From NCBI GenBank assembly GCA_037178625.1, contig CM074133.1, positions 3,658,001 through 3,722,000 on the forward strand: a DNA stretch of 64,000 bases, read 5' to 3'. The notes under the pieces were generated by a model. The model saw only the letters and a list, made by a program, of their open reading frames with translations. It was not told the origin of the DNA and ran no database searches. Shown here piece by piece: positions 42,555-53,524 of this stretch. Positions within the stretch are counted from its first letter, which is position 1; every line of letters begins with the position of its first letter. Origin of the DNA: Skeletonema tropicum. Taxonomy: Eukaryota > Bacillariophyta > Thalassiosirophyceae > Thalassiosirales > Thalassiosiraceae. The position numbers and the translations under genes are program-made.

Positions 42555-43800
42555 GCTGTTCATAACCACTGTTCAACCTCAAACATTACCTTGATGATTC
42601 GCTCAAAGAAGCCATCCATATGATCACCTGGAATAGTTTCATCATTCACTTCCATTATGGTGAGCATGTTGTTGTCAAACTTGGTTGCTTTCCACATCCA
42701 CTTGAGAATCTCTGAGTTTTCAATTGCACGTCGAGCATTCTCCCCCAATAATGATTCTTTGTAGGCCTTTGGCACCCAGATAAGAGAACAGGTATCAATT
42801 TCGGTACTGGAAGGCCACTCGTGATAAGCCATCATTCCACCCGCAAAGTCGACAAGTCCATGTGTACGTGCCAGGTAGTCACCATCTTTCCAAGACATTA
42901 CAGCCGCCCGATGGTCAATAGGTTCATCCGATACGGCCTCCCCAAACATGTAGCTGATGTCGGTATGTTCTCGAGGATAATCTACCATCCATTTCTCGCC
43001 CATAAATAACAGTTCCGGTCTCCAACTTTGACTAGGAACAGATTGAATTGCTGGTGAATTGGTTGAACCAAACTTTCCAGCACCCACGATCCAGAGAGGC
43101 TGAATGGGCCCATCCTGAGCTAGTCTTGCCTTCGATAAACAGAGAGGAAGCAATTCGCAATAGTCGAGAAGGACACTCCACTCGGATACTGCCTTCATTA
43201 TTTGAGGCAAATTTGGATACAAATAAGTTCGTAGCGTTTCGATGGCTTGCTTCGAAGTAGTAGAGCTGTCATTCAATATTGCAACAATACTAGGCGGGGC
43301 AGCAATGTTTGATAGAAACGTATTGCATCTATCAGTCATTGACTCGCAAATAGCAACAAAGACTTTCACGAGATGAGGGCGTAGAGCATGATCTTTCACA
43401 TGCCTCGATGATATTGCTGCCGTCAGAAATGTTGAGAAGTCTTTGCCTGTGAGAAAGGATCCAATATAGACGAGCGGATTGCTGAGCTCTTCGTCGAGAA
43501 GGCCGAGTGGGCAGTCCTCACCGCTGCCGTTGTCTTCTGCTTTTCGTTTGTTGGGGGCGTATGATGTCGTCATCTCTCGCAATGTCATGGTGATACTATG
43601 TTTCACTTGCTTGCACTCATGAGATTCTTCCTTCATGTCAGTGCGCAGAATACGGACGGGTGAGCGGGCTTGCTCCCACAAAAGGCAGTTTGACAATCCC
43701 CAAAGTGGTGATTAAATATCAATAAGTGAGCACTATTACTATCACTGGTACCCAAATCCTTGTCTTGGGGCAAGATAGGGGTCGTAATTCGCGTCGTTTA
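42555..43800 (-). repeat. Arm 2 of the 1.3-kb inverted duplication
   Basis: Inverted counterpart of 38395-39710. It includes the intact copy of the duplicated gene and its upstream region with the ccttgtcttggggcaag segment. Confidence 0.8.
42560..43588 (-). CDS. Hypothetical protein, 342 aa (intact copy of a duplicated gene)
   Basis: The minus-strand start is placed at 43588 (MTLREMTTSYAPNKRKAEDN), matching the start of the broken copy; an in-frame ATG at 43696 would add 36 residues that fall in the shared upstream region. The N-terminus has a basic KRK patch, followed by CPLGLLDEELSNPLVYIGSF, which could be an F-box-like helix pair though I cannot confirm it. The C-terminal half (LWIVGAGKFGS, RPELLFMGEKWMVDYP, HEWPSSTEIDTCSLIWVPKA) resembles a beta-rich SMI1/KNR4-like or knot domain only vaguely. 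Function is unknown. The clean frame, against indels in its inverted paralogue, suggests this is the working gene. Confidence 0.65.
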   Translation of the reverse strand: MTLREMTTSYAPNKRKAEDNGSGEDCPLGLLDEELSNPLVYIGSFLTGKDFSTFLTAAISSRHVKDHALRPHLVKVFVAICESMTDRCNTFLSNIAAPPSIVAILNDSSTTSKQAIETLRTYLYPNLPQIMKAVSEWSVLLDYCELLPLCLSKARLAQDGPIQPLWIVGAGKFGSTNSPAIQSVPSQSWRPELLFMGEKWMVDYPREHTDISYMFGEAVSDEPIDHRAAVMSWKDGDYLARTHGLVDFAGGMMAYHEWPSSTEIDTCSLIWVPKAYKESLLGENARRAIENSEILKWMWKATKFDNNMLTIMEVNDETIPGDHMDGFFERIIKVMFEVEQWL

Positions 43801-44671
43801 AGATCAATAAGCATCACCCCTAAAGCTATTGCTCATGGCACCTCCCAGTACCATACATGTTTGTAAAACGCTGAACGTCCTGTAGAGGAGACAAGAAGTT
43901 TTCATATGCTAAATCCAGTTGCAATCGTTGGTTCGATGCTGTTTCCAGCGTCTATGGCCGTATTTTTTGCCTTACACATGAACATGAGAGACAGCATTCA
44001 TCACCACATCGTCGGGCGTTCTTTTGACGGAAAAGCATCATAAATCGCGAAGATAAGTAGGAGTACTTAGGATCAGTTTGCATTTCCTTGAAGAGAGATG
44101 GGCAAAGGGGAGATAGACATCTGCTCGAGCTGGATCGGCACGTGCGTAGGAATTCAGACCATGATGTGGTGTGTTGATGTCGTCTGCAGTATTTTAATCG
44201 TAAATTTCTGATGGGTTGGAGGAACACACGGAACACATCACCTTCTTTTTGATTGGTTTTCTCTCTCAATTATCTTGCGTCGGCTCGAATTAATCGTAGA
44301 GAATTGAGTGCGGTGGATGAGAACACTCTCTAAGTGCAATTTAGCTCTTACATTTTCTGCTGTCCCCGTTCAACTTTGAAGTTGAGGCAGCACAAAAAGG
44401 CCTAAGTACATAAGTACTTTCCACTGGAGTTGAAGATATCTGCTCGAGCTGAAGCTGCACGTACCTACGTGTGGAGTTTTGAAGTCGTCTGCAGTATTTT
44501 AATCGTAAATTTCTGTTGTGTGTGCTGTTTTTATTATTGTTGTGATTGGTTGGAGGAACACACGGAATACATCAACGTCTTTGAGGGAGTTGTAGACATC
44601 TGCTCGAGCTTCACTGCCACGTAGGAATTCTGTTCATGATGTGGTGTATTGAAGTCGGCTGCAGTATTTTA
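43801..44671 (+). repeat. Three direct copies of a ~200-bp repeat
   Basis: The words tctgctcgagct, gaagtcg(t/g)ctgcagtatttta and ttggttggaggaacacacgga recur at 44120-44260, 44430-44590 and 44595-44671. The third copy is cut by the mariner-like element and resumes at 46861. No protein is supported here. Confidence 0.75.
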
Positions 44672-46858
44672 CTCCCTCTGTCCCACAAAAAATGAGCTTT
44701 TTGACTTAAAATAGTTGAATTAAGGTCAATTTTCGTCAAGAAAAATTCTAATGCATATGAATCGAAAGCTCTCGTTACGAGGCTCATTTTGATACCACAT
44801 GTTGGCATGCTCTGATGATCACTCGGCGCTCACATGACACAACTCACATGAACCTACCGCAACCATGTCGACCGCCAATGACAACGCCCTAATGCGCCAA
44901 CTCCCAAAGAAGGAGAAGCAGAAACGCATGCTCATCTTCATGGCAAACAACTGCAGTCCATCTGGTCGCCTTAATAAAGGTGTCATTAACATCTTGAAGG
45001 AAATGTACGGGTATTCTACTTCTGGCATCAAATGGATGTGGCTAGCACACAAAAAGATGGAAATGGATAAACATAGCGCCTTTAAGGTTGTTCGAAGAAA
45101 GGGCAGCGGCAGGAAGAGGAAGATTCCTATTGCGCAGCTGAAAGAAATGGTGAAAAACGTTGCATTTCACAAGAGGACCAAGGTCCGTAGTTTAGCAAAA
45201 GCAATCAATGTTCCTAGGAGTACCATCCATCGAGCACTCGGACTTGGCCTACTACAACGATCAACGAGTACTGTCAAACCCATCTTAACAGAAAATAATA
45301 AACAAGAACGCATTGCATGGGTTAAGAGTAAAGTTGCAGAAGACGGTAGGTTTGTTGACTTGATGAATGAGATCCATATTGATAGAAGTGGTTCTACATC
45401 ACACGTGAAAAGGAACGTTACATCATCGTCGAAGGTGAATCCATCCCTGAAAGGAAGGTAAAATCAAAAAGATTTATTGGTAAAATTATGTTTCTAGCAG
45501 CATTTGCTCGTCCACGAATTGATTCAACAACTGGAGAGATGTGGGATGGTAAGATTGGTATTTGGCCGTTCGTCAAGACTGTCATTGCCCAACGTGGCTC
45601 CAGGAACCGTCCTGCAGGAACACCCGAGACAAAGTGTGTTAACGTCGACAAGCCCGTGAGCAGGAAGATGTACAAGGAAAAGTTTGTGCCTGCAATACTT
45701 CAAAAGAAGCATCACTTCTCATCCGACATTTACAAACAACAAGACAACGCCACACCCCATCCGAAGCCCGACGACCAAGAAATGAATGAGTACTACGATG
45801 AAGTGCAGATCAGTACTGGAGTAAACATTCGAATGATTAATCAGCCACCCAACTCTCCCGATCTAAACGTATTGGATCTTGCTTTCTTCCGTGCTATCCA
45901 GTCACTTCAGCAGGAAATTCTTAGCAACAACTTTGACGAGTTGATTGCCTGTGTCGAGAAGGCATATTGGGATCTTCCGTTGGAAACTTGTGAGAAGGTA
46001 TGGGTGACTCTACAGATGGTAATGAATGAAATCATCATCAACGGTGGTAACAACGGATATAAACTTCCCCACATGGGGAAAGATAAAATAATGAGGGAGA
46101 TGGGAAAGATCCCCTATCGTCTACCCTGCCCTGCTCTCGTCACACCTAACCAGTCTCTCAACGGAACGTTCGTTAAGGCATGGATGCAGCACCTTCAAGC
46201 TGCTGAAGCGATGGCGGCACTTGTTTCTCTTCCTCCGGTTGATGGAGAAGCAGCGGCTGTGGAGGTGCCGCAGTTGCCTCCAATTGATGTTGCAGAAGAT
46301 GATGTCGACTTCGGTGAAGTTGTGTCGGAGGAAACTTCGCCGACGGGAGTTGCCGAAGGTGCTGCCGTTCAATTTCAAGCAACAGCCATGCGGGTAGATG
46401 TCGACGAACCCCAGGATGATAGCATGATTACGATAGAGGAGGATGAAGATGAGGAGGAGCCCGGCGATGCAGAAGAGGCTGTTGAAAAGGATGTCTGCGA
46501 TGGCGATGCCGATGCCTCTCGGGTTACTCTACTTATGAAGACCTTTTGGCTGAATATGGAGATGGATTCTTGGAATAATGAACATGGAGAATTCGATCAT
46601 GCGGCCATAGAGGGTGCTGATAAATTACCACTCCCAGAGAAGGGGGTAGAACAATCTGTAATGGATGGTCGGGTTACTGATAAAAATCATCATGGTCAAA
46701 ATTATTTTGATGTGCCGGTGATCGAAGAGGGGCCTCATCAAAATCTTGTGTAGGATTTGTACGTACTTATAGGAATAAGGTTTTCAAAAAGCTCATTTTT
46801 TGTGGGACTACGATTACGATTAACTTCAAATAGCTCATTTTTTTTGGGACAGAGGGAG
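44672..46858 (+). mobile_element. Mariner-like element (plant-type MLE), 2.19 kb
   Basis: Terminal inverted repeats ctccctctgtcccacaaaaa (44672) and the complement ending gacagagggag (46858) are flanked by TA on both sides (44670-44671, 46859-46860), the classic Tc1/mariner target duplication. These ends closely resemble those of plant mariner-like and Stowaway elements. An additional inner copy of agctcattttttgtgggac lies at 46789. Precise removal of the element plus one TA rebuilds the third copy of the local 200-bp repeat (cagtatttta, atcgt), which confirms the boundaries. Confidence 0.9.
44865..46753 (+). pseudogene. Mariner-like transposase with one 1-bp deletion
   Basis: The ATG at 44865 begins the helix-turn-helix region (LAKAINVPRSTIHRALGLGL at residues ~108-127). 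The frame reads to NEIHID, the first catalytic Asp, and then lacks one base near 45383 compared with the expected HIDEKW motif; the frame ends at 45461. From that point the +1 frame carries the rest: FYITREKERYIIVEGE, FLAAFARPRIDSTTG, QQDNATPHPKPDD (second Asp) and NQPPNSPDLNVLDLAFFRAI (third Asp), then a long acidic C-terminus to TAG at 46753. The DDD signature and PNSPDLNVLDL box are those of plant-type mariner-like elements. One indel in about 630 codons indicates a very recent death, or a sequence error. Confidence 0.85.
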
Positions 46859-47228
46859 TAATCGTGAAGAAGTGAAGTGTAAATTTCCCAAAACTGGGTT
46901 CCTCAACAAGGAGTACGTAAAAGGATAAGAAAGATACGTACTCCTACGATAATAAAATCTATCTAGCGTACGAACATATCAATACTATCTCATTCTCTCT
47001 TCGAGTATTTGCATAGTACTATTGACAAGAGAAGACCAGGTGACGCGGAGAAATTATTGAAGAACGACGACTAGAGTTGATGTAGAGATGAATTATGTAA
47101 TTGTTAGAGAGAGCTGGCAGAATCACCTGCAGCATACTGTGCAATTATTATTTATCACGGCATTTGAGAGATGTCTCCATCCTAAACTCGCCTCTCACGC
47201 CTTTCGGCTCAATACTGTTGGATCTACG

Positions 47229-49046
47229 ATGCCATCCAAATCCAAAGCCCGCAAGAAGGAAGCTGCTGACTGCAATGATTCCAATAGTGTGTCGTCTGAG
47301 CCTGATGGAGAAAAGCAGCTGCGTATGCGATGGGAAGACAAATCCAGTAACAACAATACAACAAACGAGCCATCATCGCCGTCAGCCACAGATTCAGTTG
47401 CAGCGAGGCAGATGCTGGGATTACCATCTTTTGCTGCTGCAGCAGCAGCGGCTGCACCCACCGATCCTCCTGCCAAGAAGAAGCCAAGAAGGGCTGGCTT
47501 CCGAGAGCAGTTCCTACAGCAGGTAGGAGAATCATTCAGAAATATGTATCTCACGTTCTCGTCCTCATTCAGTCCACTCTAACTCCTTTTTTCGCCTCAT
47601 TGTCACATAATATCAGCTCAGAGTAATGCTCGACAGAGAAAGCCAGAATAACAGTACTACCGTTCAATGGTCTGCTGATGGAAACAGCTTCATCATCATG
47701 GATCCGCTCGAGTTTGAGGAAGTGAGTTTTGATGCGCTTTTGTAACAACTTGATTTCCACATGCCAATATTATGACATATGACTAACTTATCATGACTGC
47801 TTCTACGTCTGCATTCTAACAGCACACCATTCCGACTTATTTTGACAATCCAATTATGATCTCTAGCTTCCTAAGTAAGCTCTCTCGATGGGGCTTTAGA
47901 CGAATACCAAATGAACGGAGCGACTGTTACAAGTTTTTTTTACCTACTTTCAAAAGACTGGGTGTTGACAGTGCATCCGCCTCAGCTGCCGCCAGAGGAG
48001 GTGATTCTATTCAGGTCCCACAGCAGCAAATCCAGCAGGTCATGGATCGAATGAACAACCGCCCTGCACTTACTCAGTCAAACCTATCACACTCAATTGC
48101 TGATCTCGTTTCAAACATTCAGCGTCAGCAACCCTCTCTGTCAAGCCAACAACCCGTCCTGAATCAAAATTTTGATGCAAATAGTTACCTTCAGTCATTT
48201 CAACAGTGGCATCATTCAAATCCCACAATGAACACTCTCAATACCAACAGTTGTAACTTGTTTGGACGCCCATTTGCGGATTCTTTCTCCTCTTTACTCC
48301 AAAATTCTGCAACGAGTCGCTCCGGCTCGCTCCCAAACAGCAACACCACACCCTTTATGTCTCAACCCAATAATATCGCTGTTTTTCACCCATTACTATT
48401 TGCGATGCATCGAGCAGTGGAAGAAGAGCTACAGCACAGGAACCGAGTAGATCATATCCTAAATGCCATGTTGTCAATGCTGGGACAGAATATCTCAGAT
48501 CGAGGCAACTTGCTCAATGATAATATCGTTCAGAGTCAGCAAGGGCAAGGCATGATACCGCCATTGATGCAATCACTTGTATCAAATGATTATCACGGAG
48601 TAGGCGCATTGCCTCCATCTATCGCTAATCTGAATAATCAAGCAGATTCAATCGCTGCTATTCTTCAGGCCACAGGATGGGGCGCAGCAACCCCGTCATC
48701 TGGTAGTATCCAGGCAGACCCTATCGCTGCCATGTTGCAGTCGGCTCGATCAAGTGAGTCGGCAGGGCATCCGGAAGAACATGCTCACGCAAGAAACGAA
48801 GCGGGCAATGATGATAATGGAGACGATGACGACGTCGAAGATAGTCGAGTTGGAGTTGATGTGCATTCATCTCCAAGGGAAGGGGATTCCCCAGATGAAG
48901 ATGTAGCAAGAACTATGATACAGATGATGATGACAACTGGGAGAAAAGACTCCAACCACGGAAGAAGTCGCCTCGGAAATAATGGCAAGAACTCTACAAG
49001 GATCGCTCATGCGTCAAATCGCACTAGTGATGTCACCAACAGTTGA
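47229..49046 (+). CDS. Heat-shock-factor-type transcription factor, three exons
   Basis: Exon 1 (47229-47522) begins MPSKSKARKKEAADCNDSNS, is Ser/Ala/Asn-rich and ends at AGFREQFLQQ. Intron 1 is 47523-47616 (GTAGGA to ATCAG). Exon 2 (47617-47721) reads LRVMLDRESQ, TTVQWSADGNSFIIMDPLEF. Intron 2 is 47722-47822 (GTGAGT to AACAG). Exon 3 (47823-49046) reads HTIPTYFDNPIMISSFLSKL, SRWGFRRIP, YKFFLPTF. All junctions are phase 0 and together build an HSF DNA-binding domain (helix 3 SSFLSKLSRWGFRR), for a protein of about 540 aa. The C-terminal part is Gln/Asn/Ser-rich with an acidic stretch (DDNGDDDDVED), likely an activation region. HSF-type regulators are greatly expanded in diatoms. An in-frame ATG at 47088 is an alternative start but precedes an unlikely hydrophobic stretch. 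Confidence 0.85.
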
Positions 49047-49756
49047 ATAATCTTGATGATGATGTGATAGAAGATTTCCAAGCTTATCATGAGTTTCATG
49101 TTGGTTCATGTATCTGCTCCATATTGAAGTTGACATGTCGCATCGCCTTCTGTTCTGATCAAGGGAAAGAAGCGTTTTTCGCCTCCGTCCGCATGCTAAC
49201 AGTATGTACTATTTAGGCGTGGGGCTTTTGTTGATTGGGTAGAATCAACTTGATGTTGCTCAGGCTCTAATTGCATTATGTATTGACACTTTTTGATCTA
49301 ATTTACCTACCTGTTGACTTACAAATACGTCCACGTAGTAAGCAGTAAGCAAGTATTCCTAAAACTAGGTTTGACAGTCACTTCGAAACTAAACATCTAC
49401 TTATTTGGCAAGCAATAAGCATGATTCTTCTATGCCATTCCAGCTATCAGTACTTAGGAGCCTTGCTTATTTATTCTTCTGATCACATCATACAATACTT
49501 TAACCGCATCACAAAAGGCGATGGAGAGCCAGAGCATTTGACATGATGTGTACGATACCTGATGTTGCTCACCACTCAACGTCCCCCGATCGCGTCTCCC
49601 TACTTATGTTGCCGCCAAAAGAGATGACTCATCTCATCATCAACCACATCACCGCCATGGAACACAACCCTGGCAGCATCATAGTAGCACCCAACTCTAC
49701 CCTAACGACTACTTCTTAGGAGTATCAAACAGTGGAGCAGCCGCATTGTTAATATA
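49047..49756. other. Intergenic between the HSF-type gene and the dioxygenase gene
   Basis: About 700 bp holding the HSF gene's 3' region and the dioxygenase promoter. No further gene or clear repeat is seen. Confidence 0.5.
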
Positions 49757-51046
49757 ATGCGTTTTATGTACAGCAAAGCCGCTCTCCTAACGATTTCCTA
49801 CATGCTTTTACTTCAAGCATCTCGACGAGCGATTGCACCAGCCGCCTTTTCCACTTGCGCTCCACTACACAATTATTTGTCTCGATCGACGTCTTCTTTA
49901 TCGCCGATCGCAGCAGCACGACCAGTATCTGGATTTGTCAATAAATATCCGTCGACTTCGCTATTTGTGTCTCCTTCGGCTGCAGCGCCATCAACCAATC
50001 AAACGAGCAGCTCGTCGCATTCGTTTTCCACCATGCCTGTCAGCACATCAGATGCATCATCCGCTAACGATGAGCCACAGCAGTACCCAATCGCAATGAC
50101 CGAGGCAGAACGCTACCTGTTTGATCTCAACGGCTACATCGTCATCCGCAACGTACTCACACCTGATGAAATCGCCGCAGCTCACGCCGCAATCGATGCA
50201 CATCTCTCCGATGCCGTCCCTCGCTCAGATCCAACATTACGGAATGCCGTCGAGGGATCACCCATGTACGGCTCTGGACCTCCCCGATTAGATCTTGGTG
50301 GCATCTTTGAATGGGGCGCGGAAGAAAGTGAGGTTTTCAAATCGATACTGGCTCATCCTCGACTCGTCCCTCTATTTCATGGATTGCTGGGCAAGGGATA
50401 CCGATTGGATCACATCCCATTCGTATTAATGAACAATAAAGGTGGTGAAGGGTTCCAATTACACGGTGGCACAGTCGATTGTGTCTCTGGTGACTACAAT
50501 CACAATCTGGCCTACACCTGTCACAATGGAAGTATCCGTTCCTCACTATTGGGATGCAACGTCATGCTAGTCGATCACAACCCCGGCGATGGAGGATTCT
50601 GCGTTGTGCCTGGATCACACAAGTCCAACTTCAAAATGCCCGAGGGGATGGTCGATGGGATTAATCATTCTGAATACATTCAACAACCTGCTACCAAGGC
50701 GGGGGATGTGGTCCTTTTCAGTGAGGGGACGGTCCATGGTGCCATGGGATGGACATCGGATGTTCAACGGCGTTGTGCATTGTATAGATTTGCACCTGCA
50801 ACTTGTGGATATGGTCGATCGTACTTTTCCGCCGATGCGGTGGGAGGTGCCACTGCATCATCTTGTTCGTGGCCAGCGAAATTCTATGATGATTTGAATG
50901 ATGCTCAACGTGCTGTTTTGGAACCTCCCTATGCCAATCGATTGGATAGGCCGAATATTCGTGAGGATGGAAGTGTGGAGATTACACAACGTAGTGACAG
51001 GAAGAGGCAGCATGATAAGGAGGTGTTCAAGACCAAGTATTTCTAA
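49757..51046 (+). CDS. PhyH-family 2-oxoglutarate/Fe(II) dioxygenase-like protein, 429 aa
   Basis: The ATG at 49757 begins MRFMYSKAALLTISYMLLLQ, a hydrophobic signal-like segment followed by ASRRAIAPAAF; this could be a signal peptide or a bipartite plastid presequence (the conserved Phe after an Ala-rich site is typical in diatoms). The catalytic region starts at ~113 (YLFDLNGYIVIRNVLTPDEI). The double-stranded beta-helix carries FQLHGGTVDC, the PGDGGFCVVPGSHKSNF motif, AGDVVLFSEGTVHGAMGW (distal His) and VQRRCALYRF (2-oxoglutarate-binding Arg). The proximal position reads H-G-G rather than H-x-D. This subfamily, known also from bacteria, is uncharacterised; the substrate is unknown. A single exon. 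Confidence 0.8.
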   Translation: MRFMYSKAALLTISYMLLLQASRRAIAPAAFSTCAPLHNYLSRSTSSLSPIAAARPVSGFVNKYPSTSLFVSPSAAAPSTNQTSSSSHSFSTMPVSTSDASSANDEPQQYPIAMTEAERYLFDLNGYIVIRNVLTPDEIAAAHAAIDAHLSDAVPRSDPTLRNAVEGSPMYGSGPPRLDLGGIFEWGAEESEVFKSILAHPRLVPLFHGLLGKGYRLDHIPFVLMNNKGGEGFQLHGGTVDCVSGDYNHNLAYTCHNGSIRSSLLGCNVMLVDHNPGDGGFCVVPGSHKSNFKMPEGMVDGINHSEYIQQPATKAGDVVLFSEGTVHGAMGWTSDVQRRCALYRFAPATCGYGRSYFSADAVGGATASSCSWPAKFYDDLNDAQRAVLEPPYANRLDRPNIREDGSVEITQRSDRKRQHDKEVFKTKYF

Positions 51047-51332
51047 GAAAAGTTATTGTGGATTGTATACGGAGAGGTTTTATACTATGTGGGGCGGAGG
51101 ATAGGAAGAGAACAAAGGATTGATTCAGGTTAATTGGATAACAATAATATTTGCACAAAAGGTTGAACAACAGCAGCATGTTTTGTCACCGCCTGGCGGA
51201 TAGTAAATAGTAGAGAATGCTGTAGTGAACAAGCTTACACTCCAGATGATATTGCACAATTATGTCCATCGTTCCTAGAGTACTCTATCTTTATCTTTAT
51301 GAAACGGTCCAGATCTCTAGCCACTACTGGTA

Positions 51333-51977
51333 CTACTGCTGCTGTTGCTGCTGACGCTCAGAGCCAAAGAACATATCCAGATACCAAATGCGACTATTGG
51401 TAATCTCATTGGTGGCAATATGCATTGGAGCCTTGAATACAAACCCAGCTGCTGTGGCCAAAGTCAAGAAAATTGCCTCTTCTTCTGGAATGCGCTCTTC
51501 CCATGTCAACAAACACCTCTTGCAGTTGTGAAGGATTAGAGTGTTAAGTAGTGGCACATAGCTCTCGACAATGTATAAAAGATCTGTCCCTATGATGAGG
51601 TCAAAGTCACCTGGCACTCGTATGCCATCTTCCCATTTGCACTGCTCCACGTCCACTGACATGTCCATACCATCGGACTTGTTGGCGAGACGATCCAAAC
51701 AACCATAAACATTCCTCGTCAACAAAGGCAGCGCACCAGGTCTCTCAGTAGCAGTAACAATTGCCCCCTCTTGAGCTAGTGTAAGAGCCAACCAACCAGT
51801 CCCAGAGCCCAGCTCTAATATACGTAACTTGTTGACATCAAACGTAGACAAGAGATGTGTTGCTAGGACTTGTCCCGATTTCCAGATCCATCCCGAGCTT
51901 TCATCGCTACCTAGGCATCGTGTTCCATCTTGTCGAATGATGATCGCCTTCTTGTCAGGTATGCCTCTTTGTTGCAT
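51333..51977 (-). CDS. METTL21-like (methyltransferase family 16) protein, start uncertain
   Basis: The minus strand from an ATG at 51977 encodes 214 residues with IWKSGQVLATHLL, the SAM-binding motif I LRILELGSGTGWLALTLA, an acidic motif II region (VTATERPGAL), DFDLIIGTDLLYIVESYVPL (motif IV, D-L-L-Y) and ESL-type LTWEER, as in seven-beta-strand protein-lysine methyltransferases. The same frame stays open upstream to about 52197 without an ATG (HYHATVYLPCCIAALRDELS, ITVAPLYHFGGIVLQ), and a candidate acceptor (ttttag) lies at its beginning, so at least 70 more residues from a further 5' exon are likely. A Gln-rich C-terminus ends the protein. It probably methylates a lysine on a cytosolic protein. 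Confidence 0.7.
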   Translation of the reverse strand: MQQRGIPDKKAIIIRQDGTRCLGSDESSGWIWKSGQVLATHLLSTFDVNKLRILELGSGTGWLALTLAQEGAIVTATERPGALPLLTRNVYGCLDRLANKSDGMDMSVDVEQCKWEDGIRVPGDFDLIIGTDLLYIVESYVPLLNTLILHNCKRCLLTWEERIPEEEAIFLTLATAAGFVFKAPMHIATNEITNSRIWYLDMFFGSERQQQQQQ

Positions 51978-52411
51978 TTGTAGAACGATGCCGCCGAAAT
52001 GGTAGAGTGGAGCTACAGTTATTGAAAGGGATTTGTGTATGTGGACGACCGTTGTTGCAGATAACTCATCACGAAGAGCAGCGATGCAGCAAGGGAGATA
52101 GACGGTGGCATGGTAGTGGATGATGACGTCTCTATCATCTGGTTGGTTGCTAACGTTTTCATGGCTCTCTGGAATTCGGAATCTCGGGGCAAATGCGAGC
52201 TAAAATCTAAGCCTGAAAAAGTGAGAGTGGTTCTGTGGATGCGTGTCTGAAAGCTTGCGAAGGCAGTAGCACTCGGCAGCCGTCAGCAAACGTCACGATA
52301 TTATTTTTGCAGATTGGAATTACTTTTACATAACTAGGCGGGCAGCAACGTGTTGTTGTGCAGTATGTCATGATCATTTTCAAATCTCTCCTCTAAGTCG
52401 AAAGTACTGCA

Positions 52412-52873
52412 ATGAATATTCAGAGAGATTATAATTATTACGAGGCGCATTCAGCCGATGTGAAGTTGGAGGAAATTACTTCATCCGACGAGAACAAACG
52501 AGAGCTTCAGCGGCTTCGTGATGGAAATCAAGAGAGCATCGCTGTCGGCGGAAGATGGGGTTTTGTGCTTACAGAATCCACAACAACCTCACCACCGCCG
52601 AAGAAGCAGTATAACACCCAATCAACCAATCACACACTCGCCGCACCTGAAGATCATGTTCTTACAGCATTCCTACACACTGTATTCGCGAGCCCTTTGG
52701 GCGAAGCTGCGATTAGTGTCGATGATGGTACATGTACCAACCCATCACACACTCACCCGTGCCAACCCATCATGGACTCCACAGTCGCGTCAGGAACTAA
52801 AATCGTGCCAACCATTGATATCACAGCATTAAGTGGAAGTGTCTTCAAACGATACAAATATGTAACTGATTGA
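52412..52873 (+). CDS. Hypothetical protein, 153 aa
   Basis: The ATG at 52412 opens MNIQRDYNYYEAHSADVKLE and the frame runs to TGA at 52871-52873. The protein is hydrophilic with no signal or membrane segment and contains a Thr/Pro-rich linker (TESTTTSPPPKKQ). No known domain. It lies between the methyltransferase and the Rab gene, transcribed like the latter. An AATAAA-like aaataaataaatg follows at 52940. The frame could be an independent small gene; confidence is limited by the absence of a family match. Confidence 0.45.
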   Translation: MNIQRDYNYYEAHSADVKLEEITSSDENKRELQRLRDGNQESIAVGGRWGFVLTESTTTSPPPKKQYNTQSTNHTLAAPEDHVLTAFLHTVFASPLGEAAISVDDGTCTNPSHTHPCQPIMDSTVASGTKIVPTIDITALSGSVFKRYKYVTD

Positions 52874-53340
52874 AGAAATTCATACAGAGATTTTCGCAGC
52901 AGCAAGATAGTGCTAAAGCTTGATACGATATCACTTGTAAATAAATAAATGTAGCTCTCTATCTAGTCTTCGATTACTTACTCCTATAAATCTTAATACG
53001 GTGCTAACTAAAGACTGCTACTGCTACTCTAAAATACTTCTAGTAGGATAACTTGACTTACACGGCAGGTCCACTCTTGCCTCTCTTTCCCTCTCGCTAC
53101 CTGCTACGGACGGCAAGGCTACGAAGGAAGAGATACTTATGTATTAATTATCATTTGATGCCTCGAAAATGTGATGTATTTTAACGTCAACTTCAACATT
53201 GCCTGTCACTCGGTACTCGACTTGTCAGCTACGTGAGAAAATCTCAAACCTAGAGAAGTAGCCACGCAATTTTGACACGACCCTTTGCACGACCCTTGCA
53301 AACGGAACGCCACACTTGGTCTTGCTCGCTGAGGTAGAAT

Positions 53341-53355
53341 AGAATAGAATAGAGC
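53341..53355. repeat. (AATAG)n short tandem repeat
   Basis: The pentamer aatag is repeated about four times just upstream of the Rab gene (tagaatagaatagaatagag). Confidence 0.7.
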
Positions 53356-53524
53356 ACGACAGGTCGGCGAATTCTATTGGAGTATCACAGGGTACCTACT
53401 CTTCTCTCTCACTCTATGTCTATTATCTTTCATTAATTGAAGCACTTCCACATTGGCGCTGCTGTGTTTCATTACCTGTGGCGACAACATCACTACCCAA
53501 ATATACAGAAATTATACATAAATA

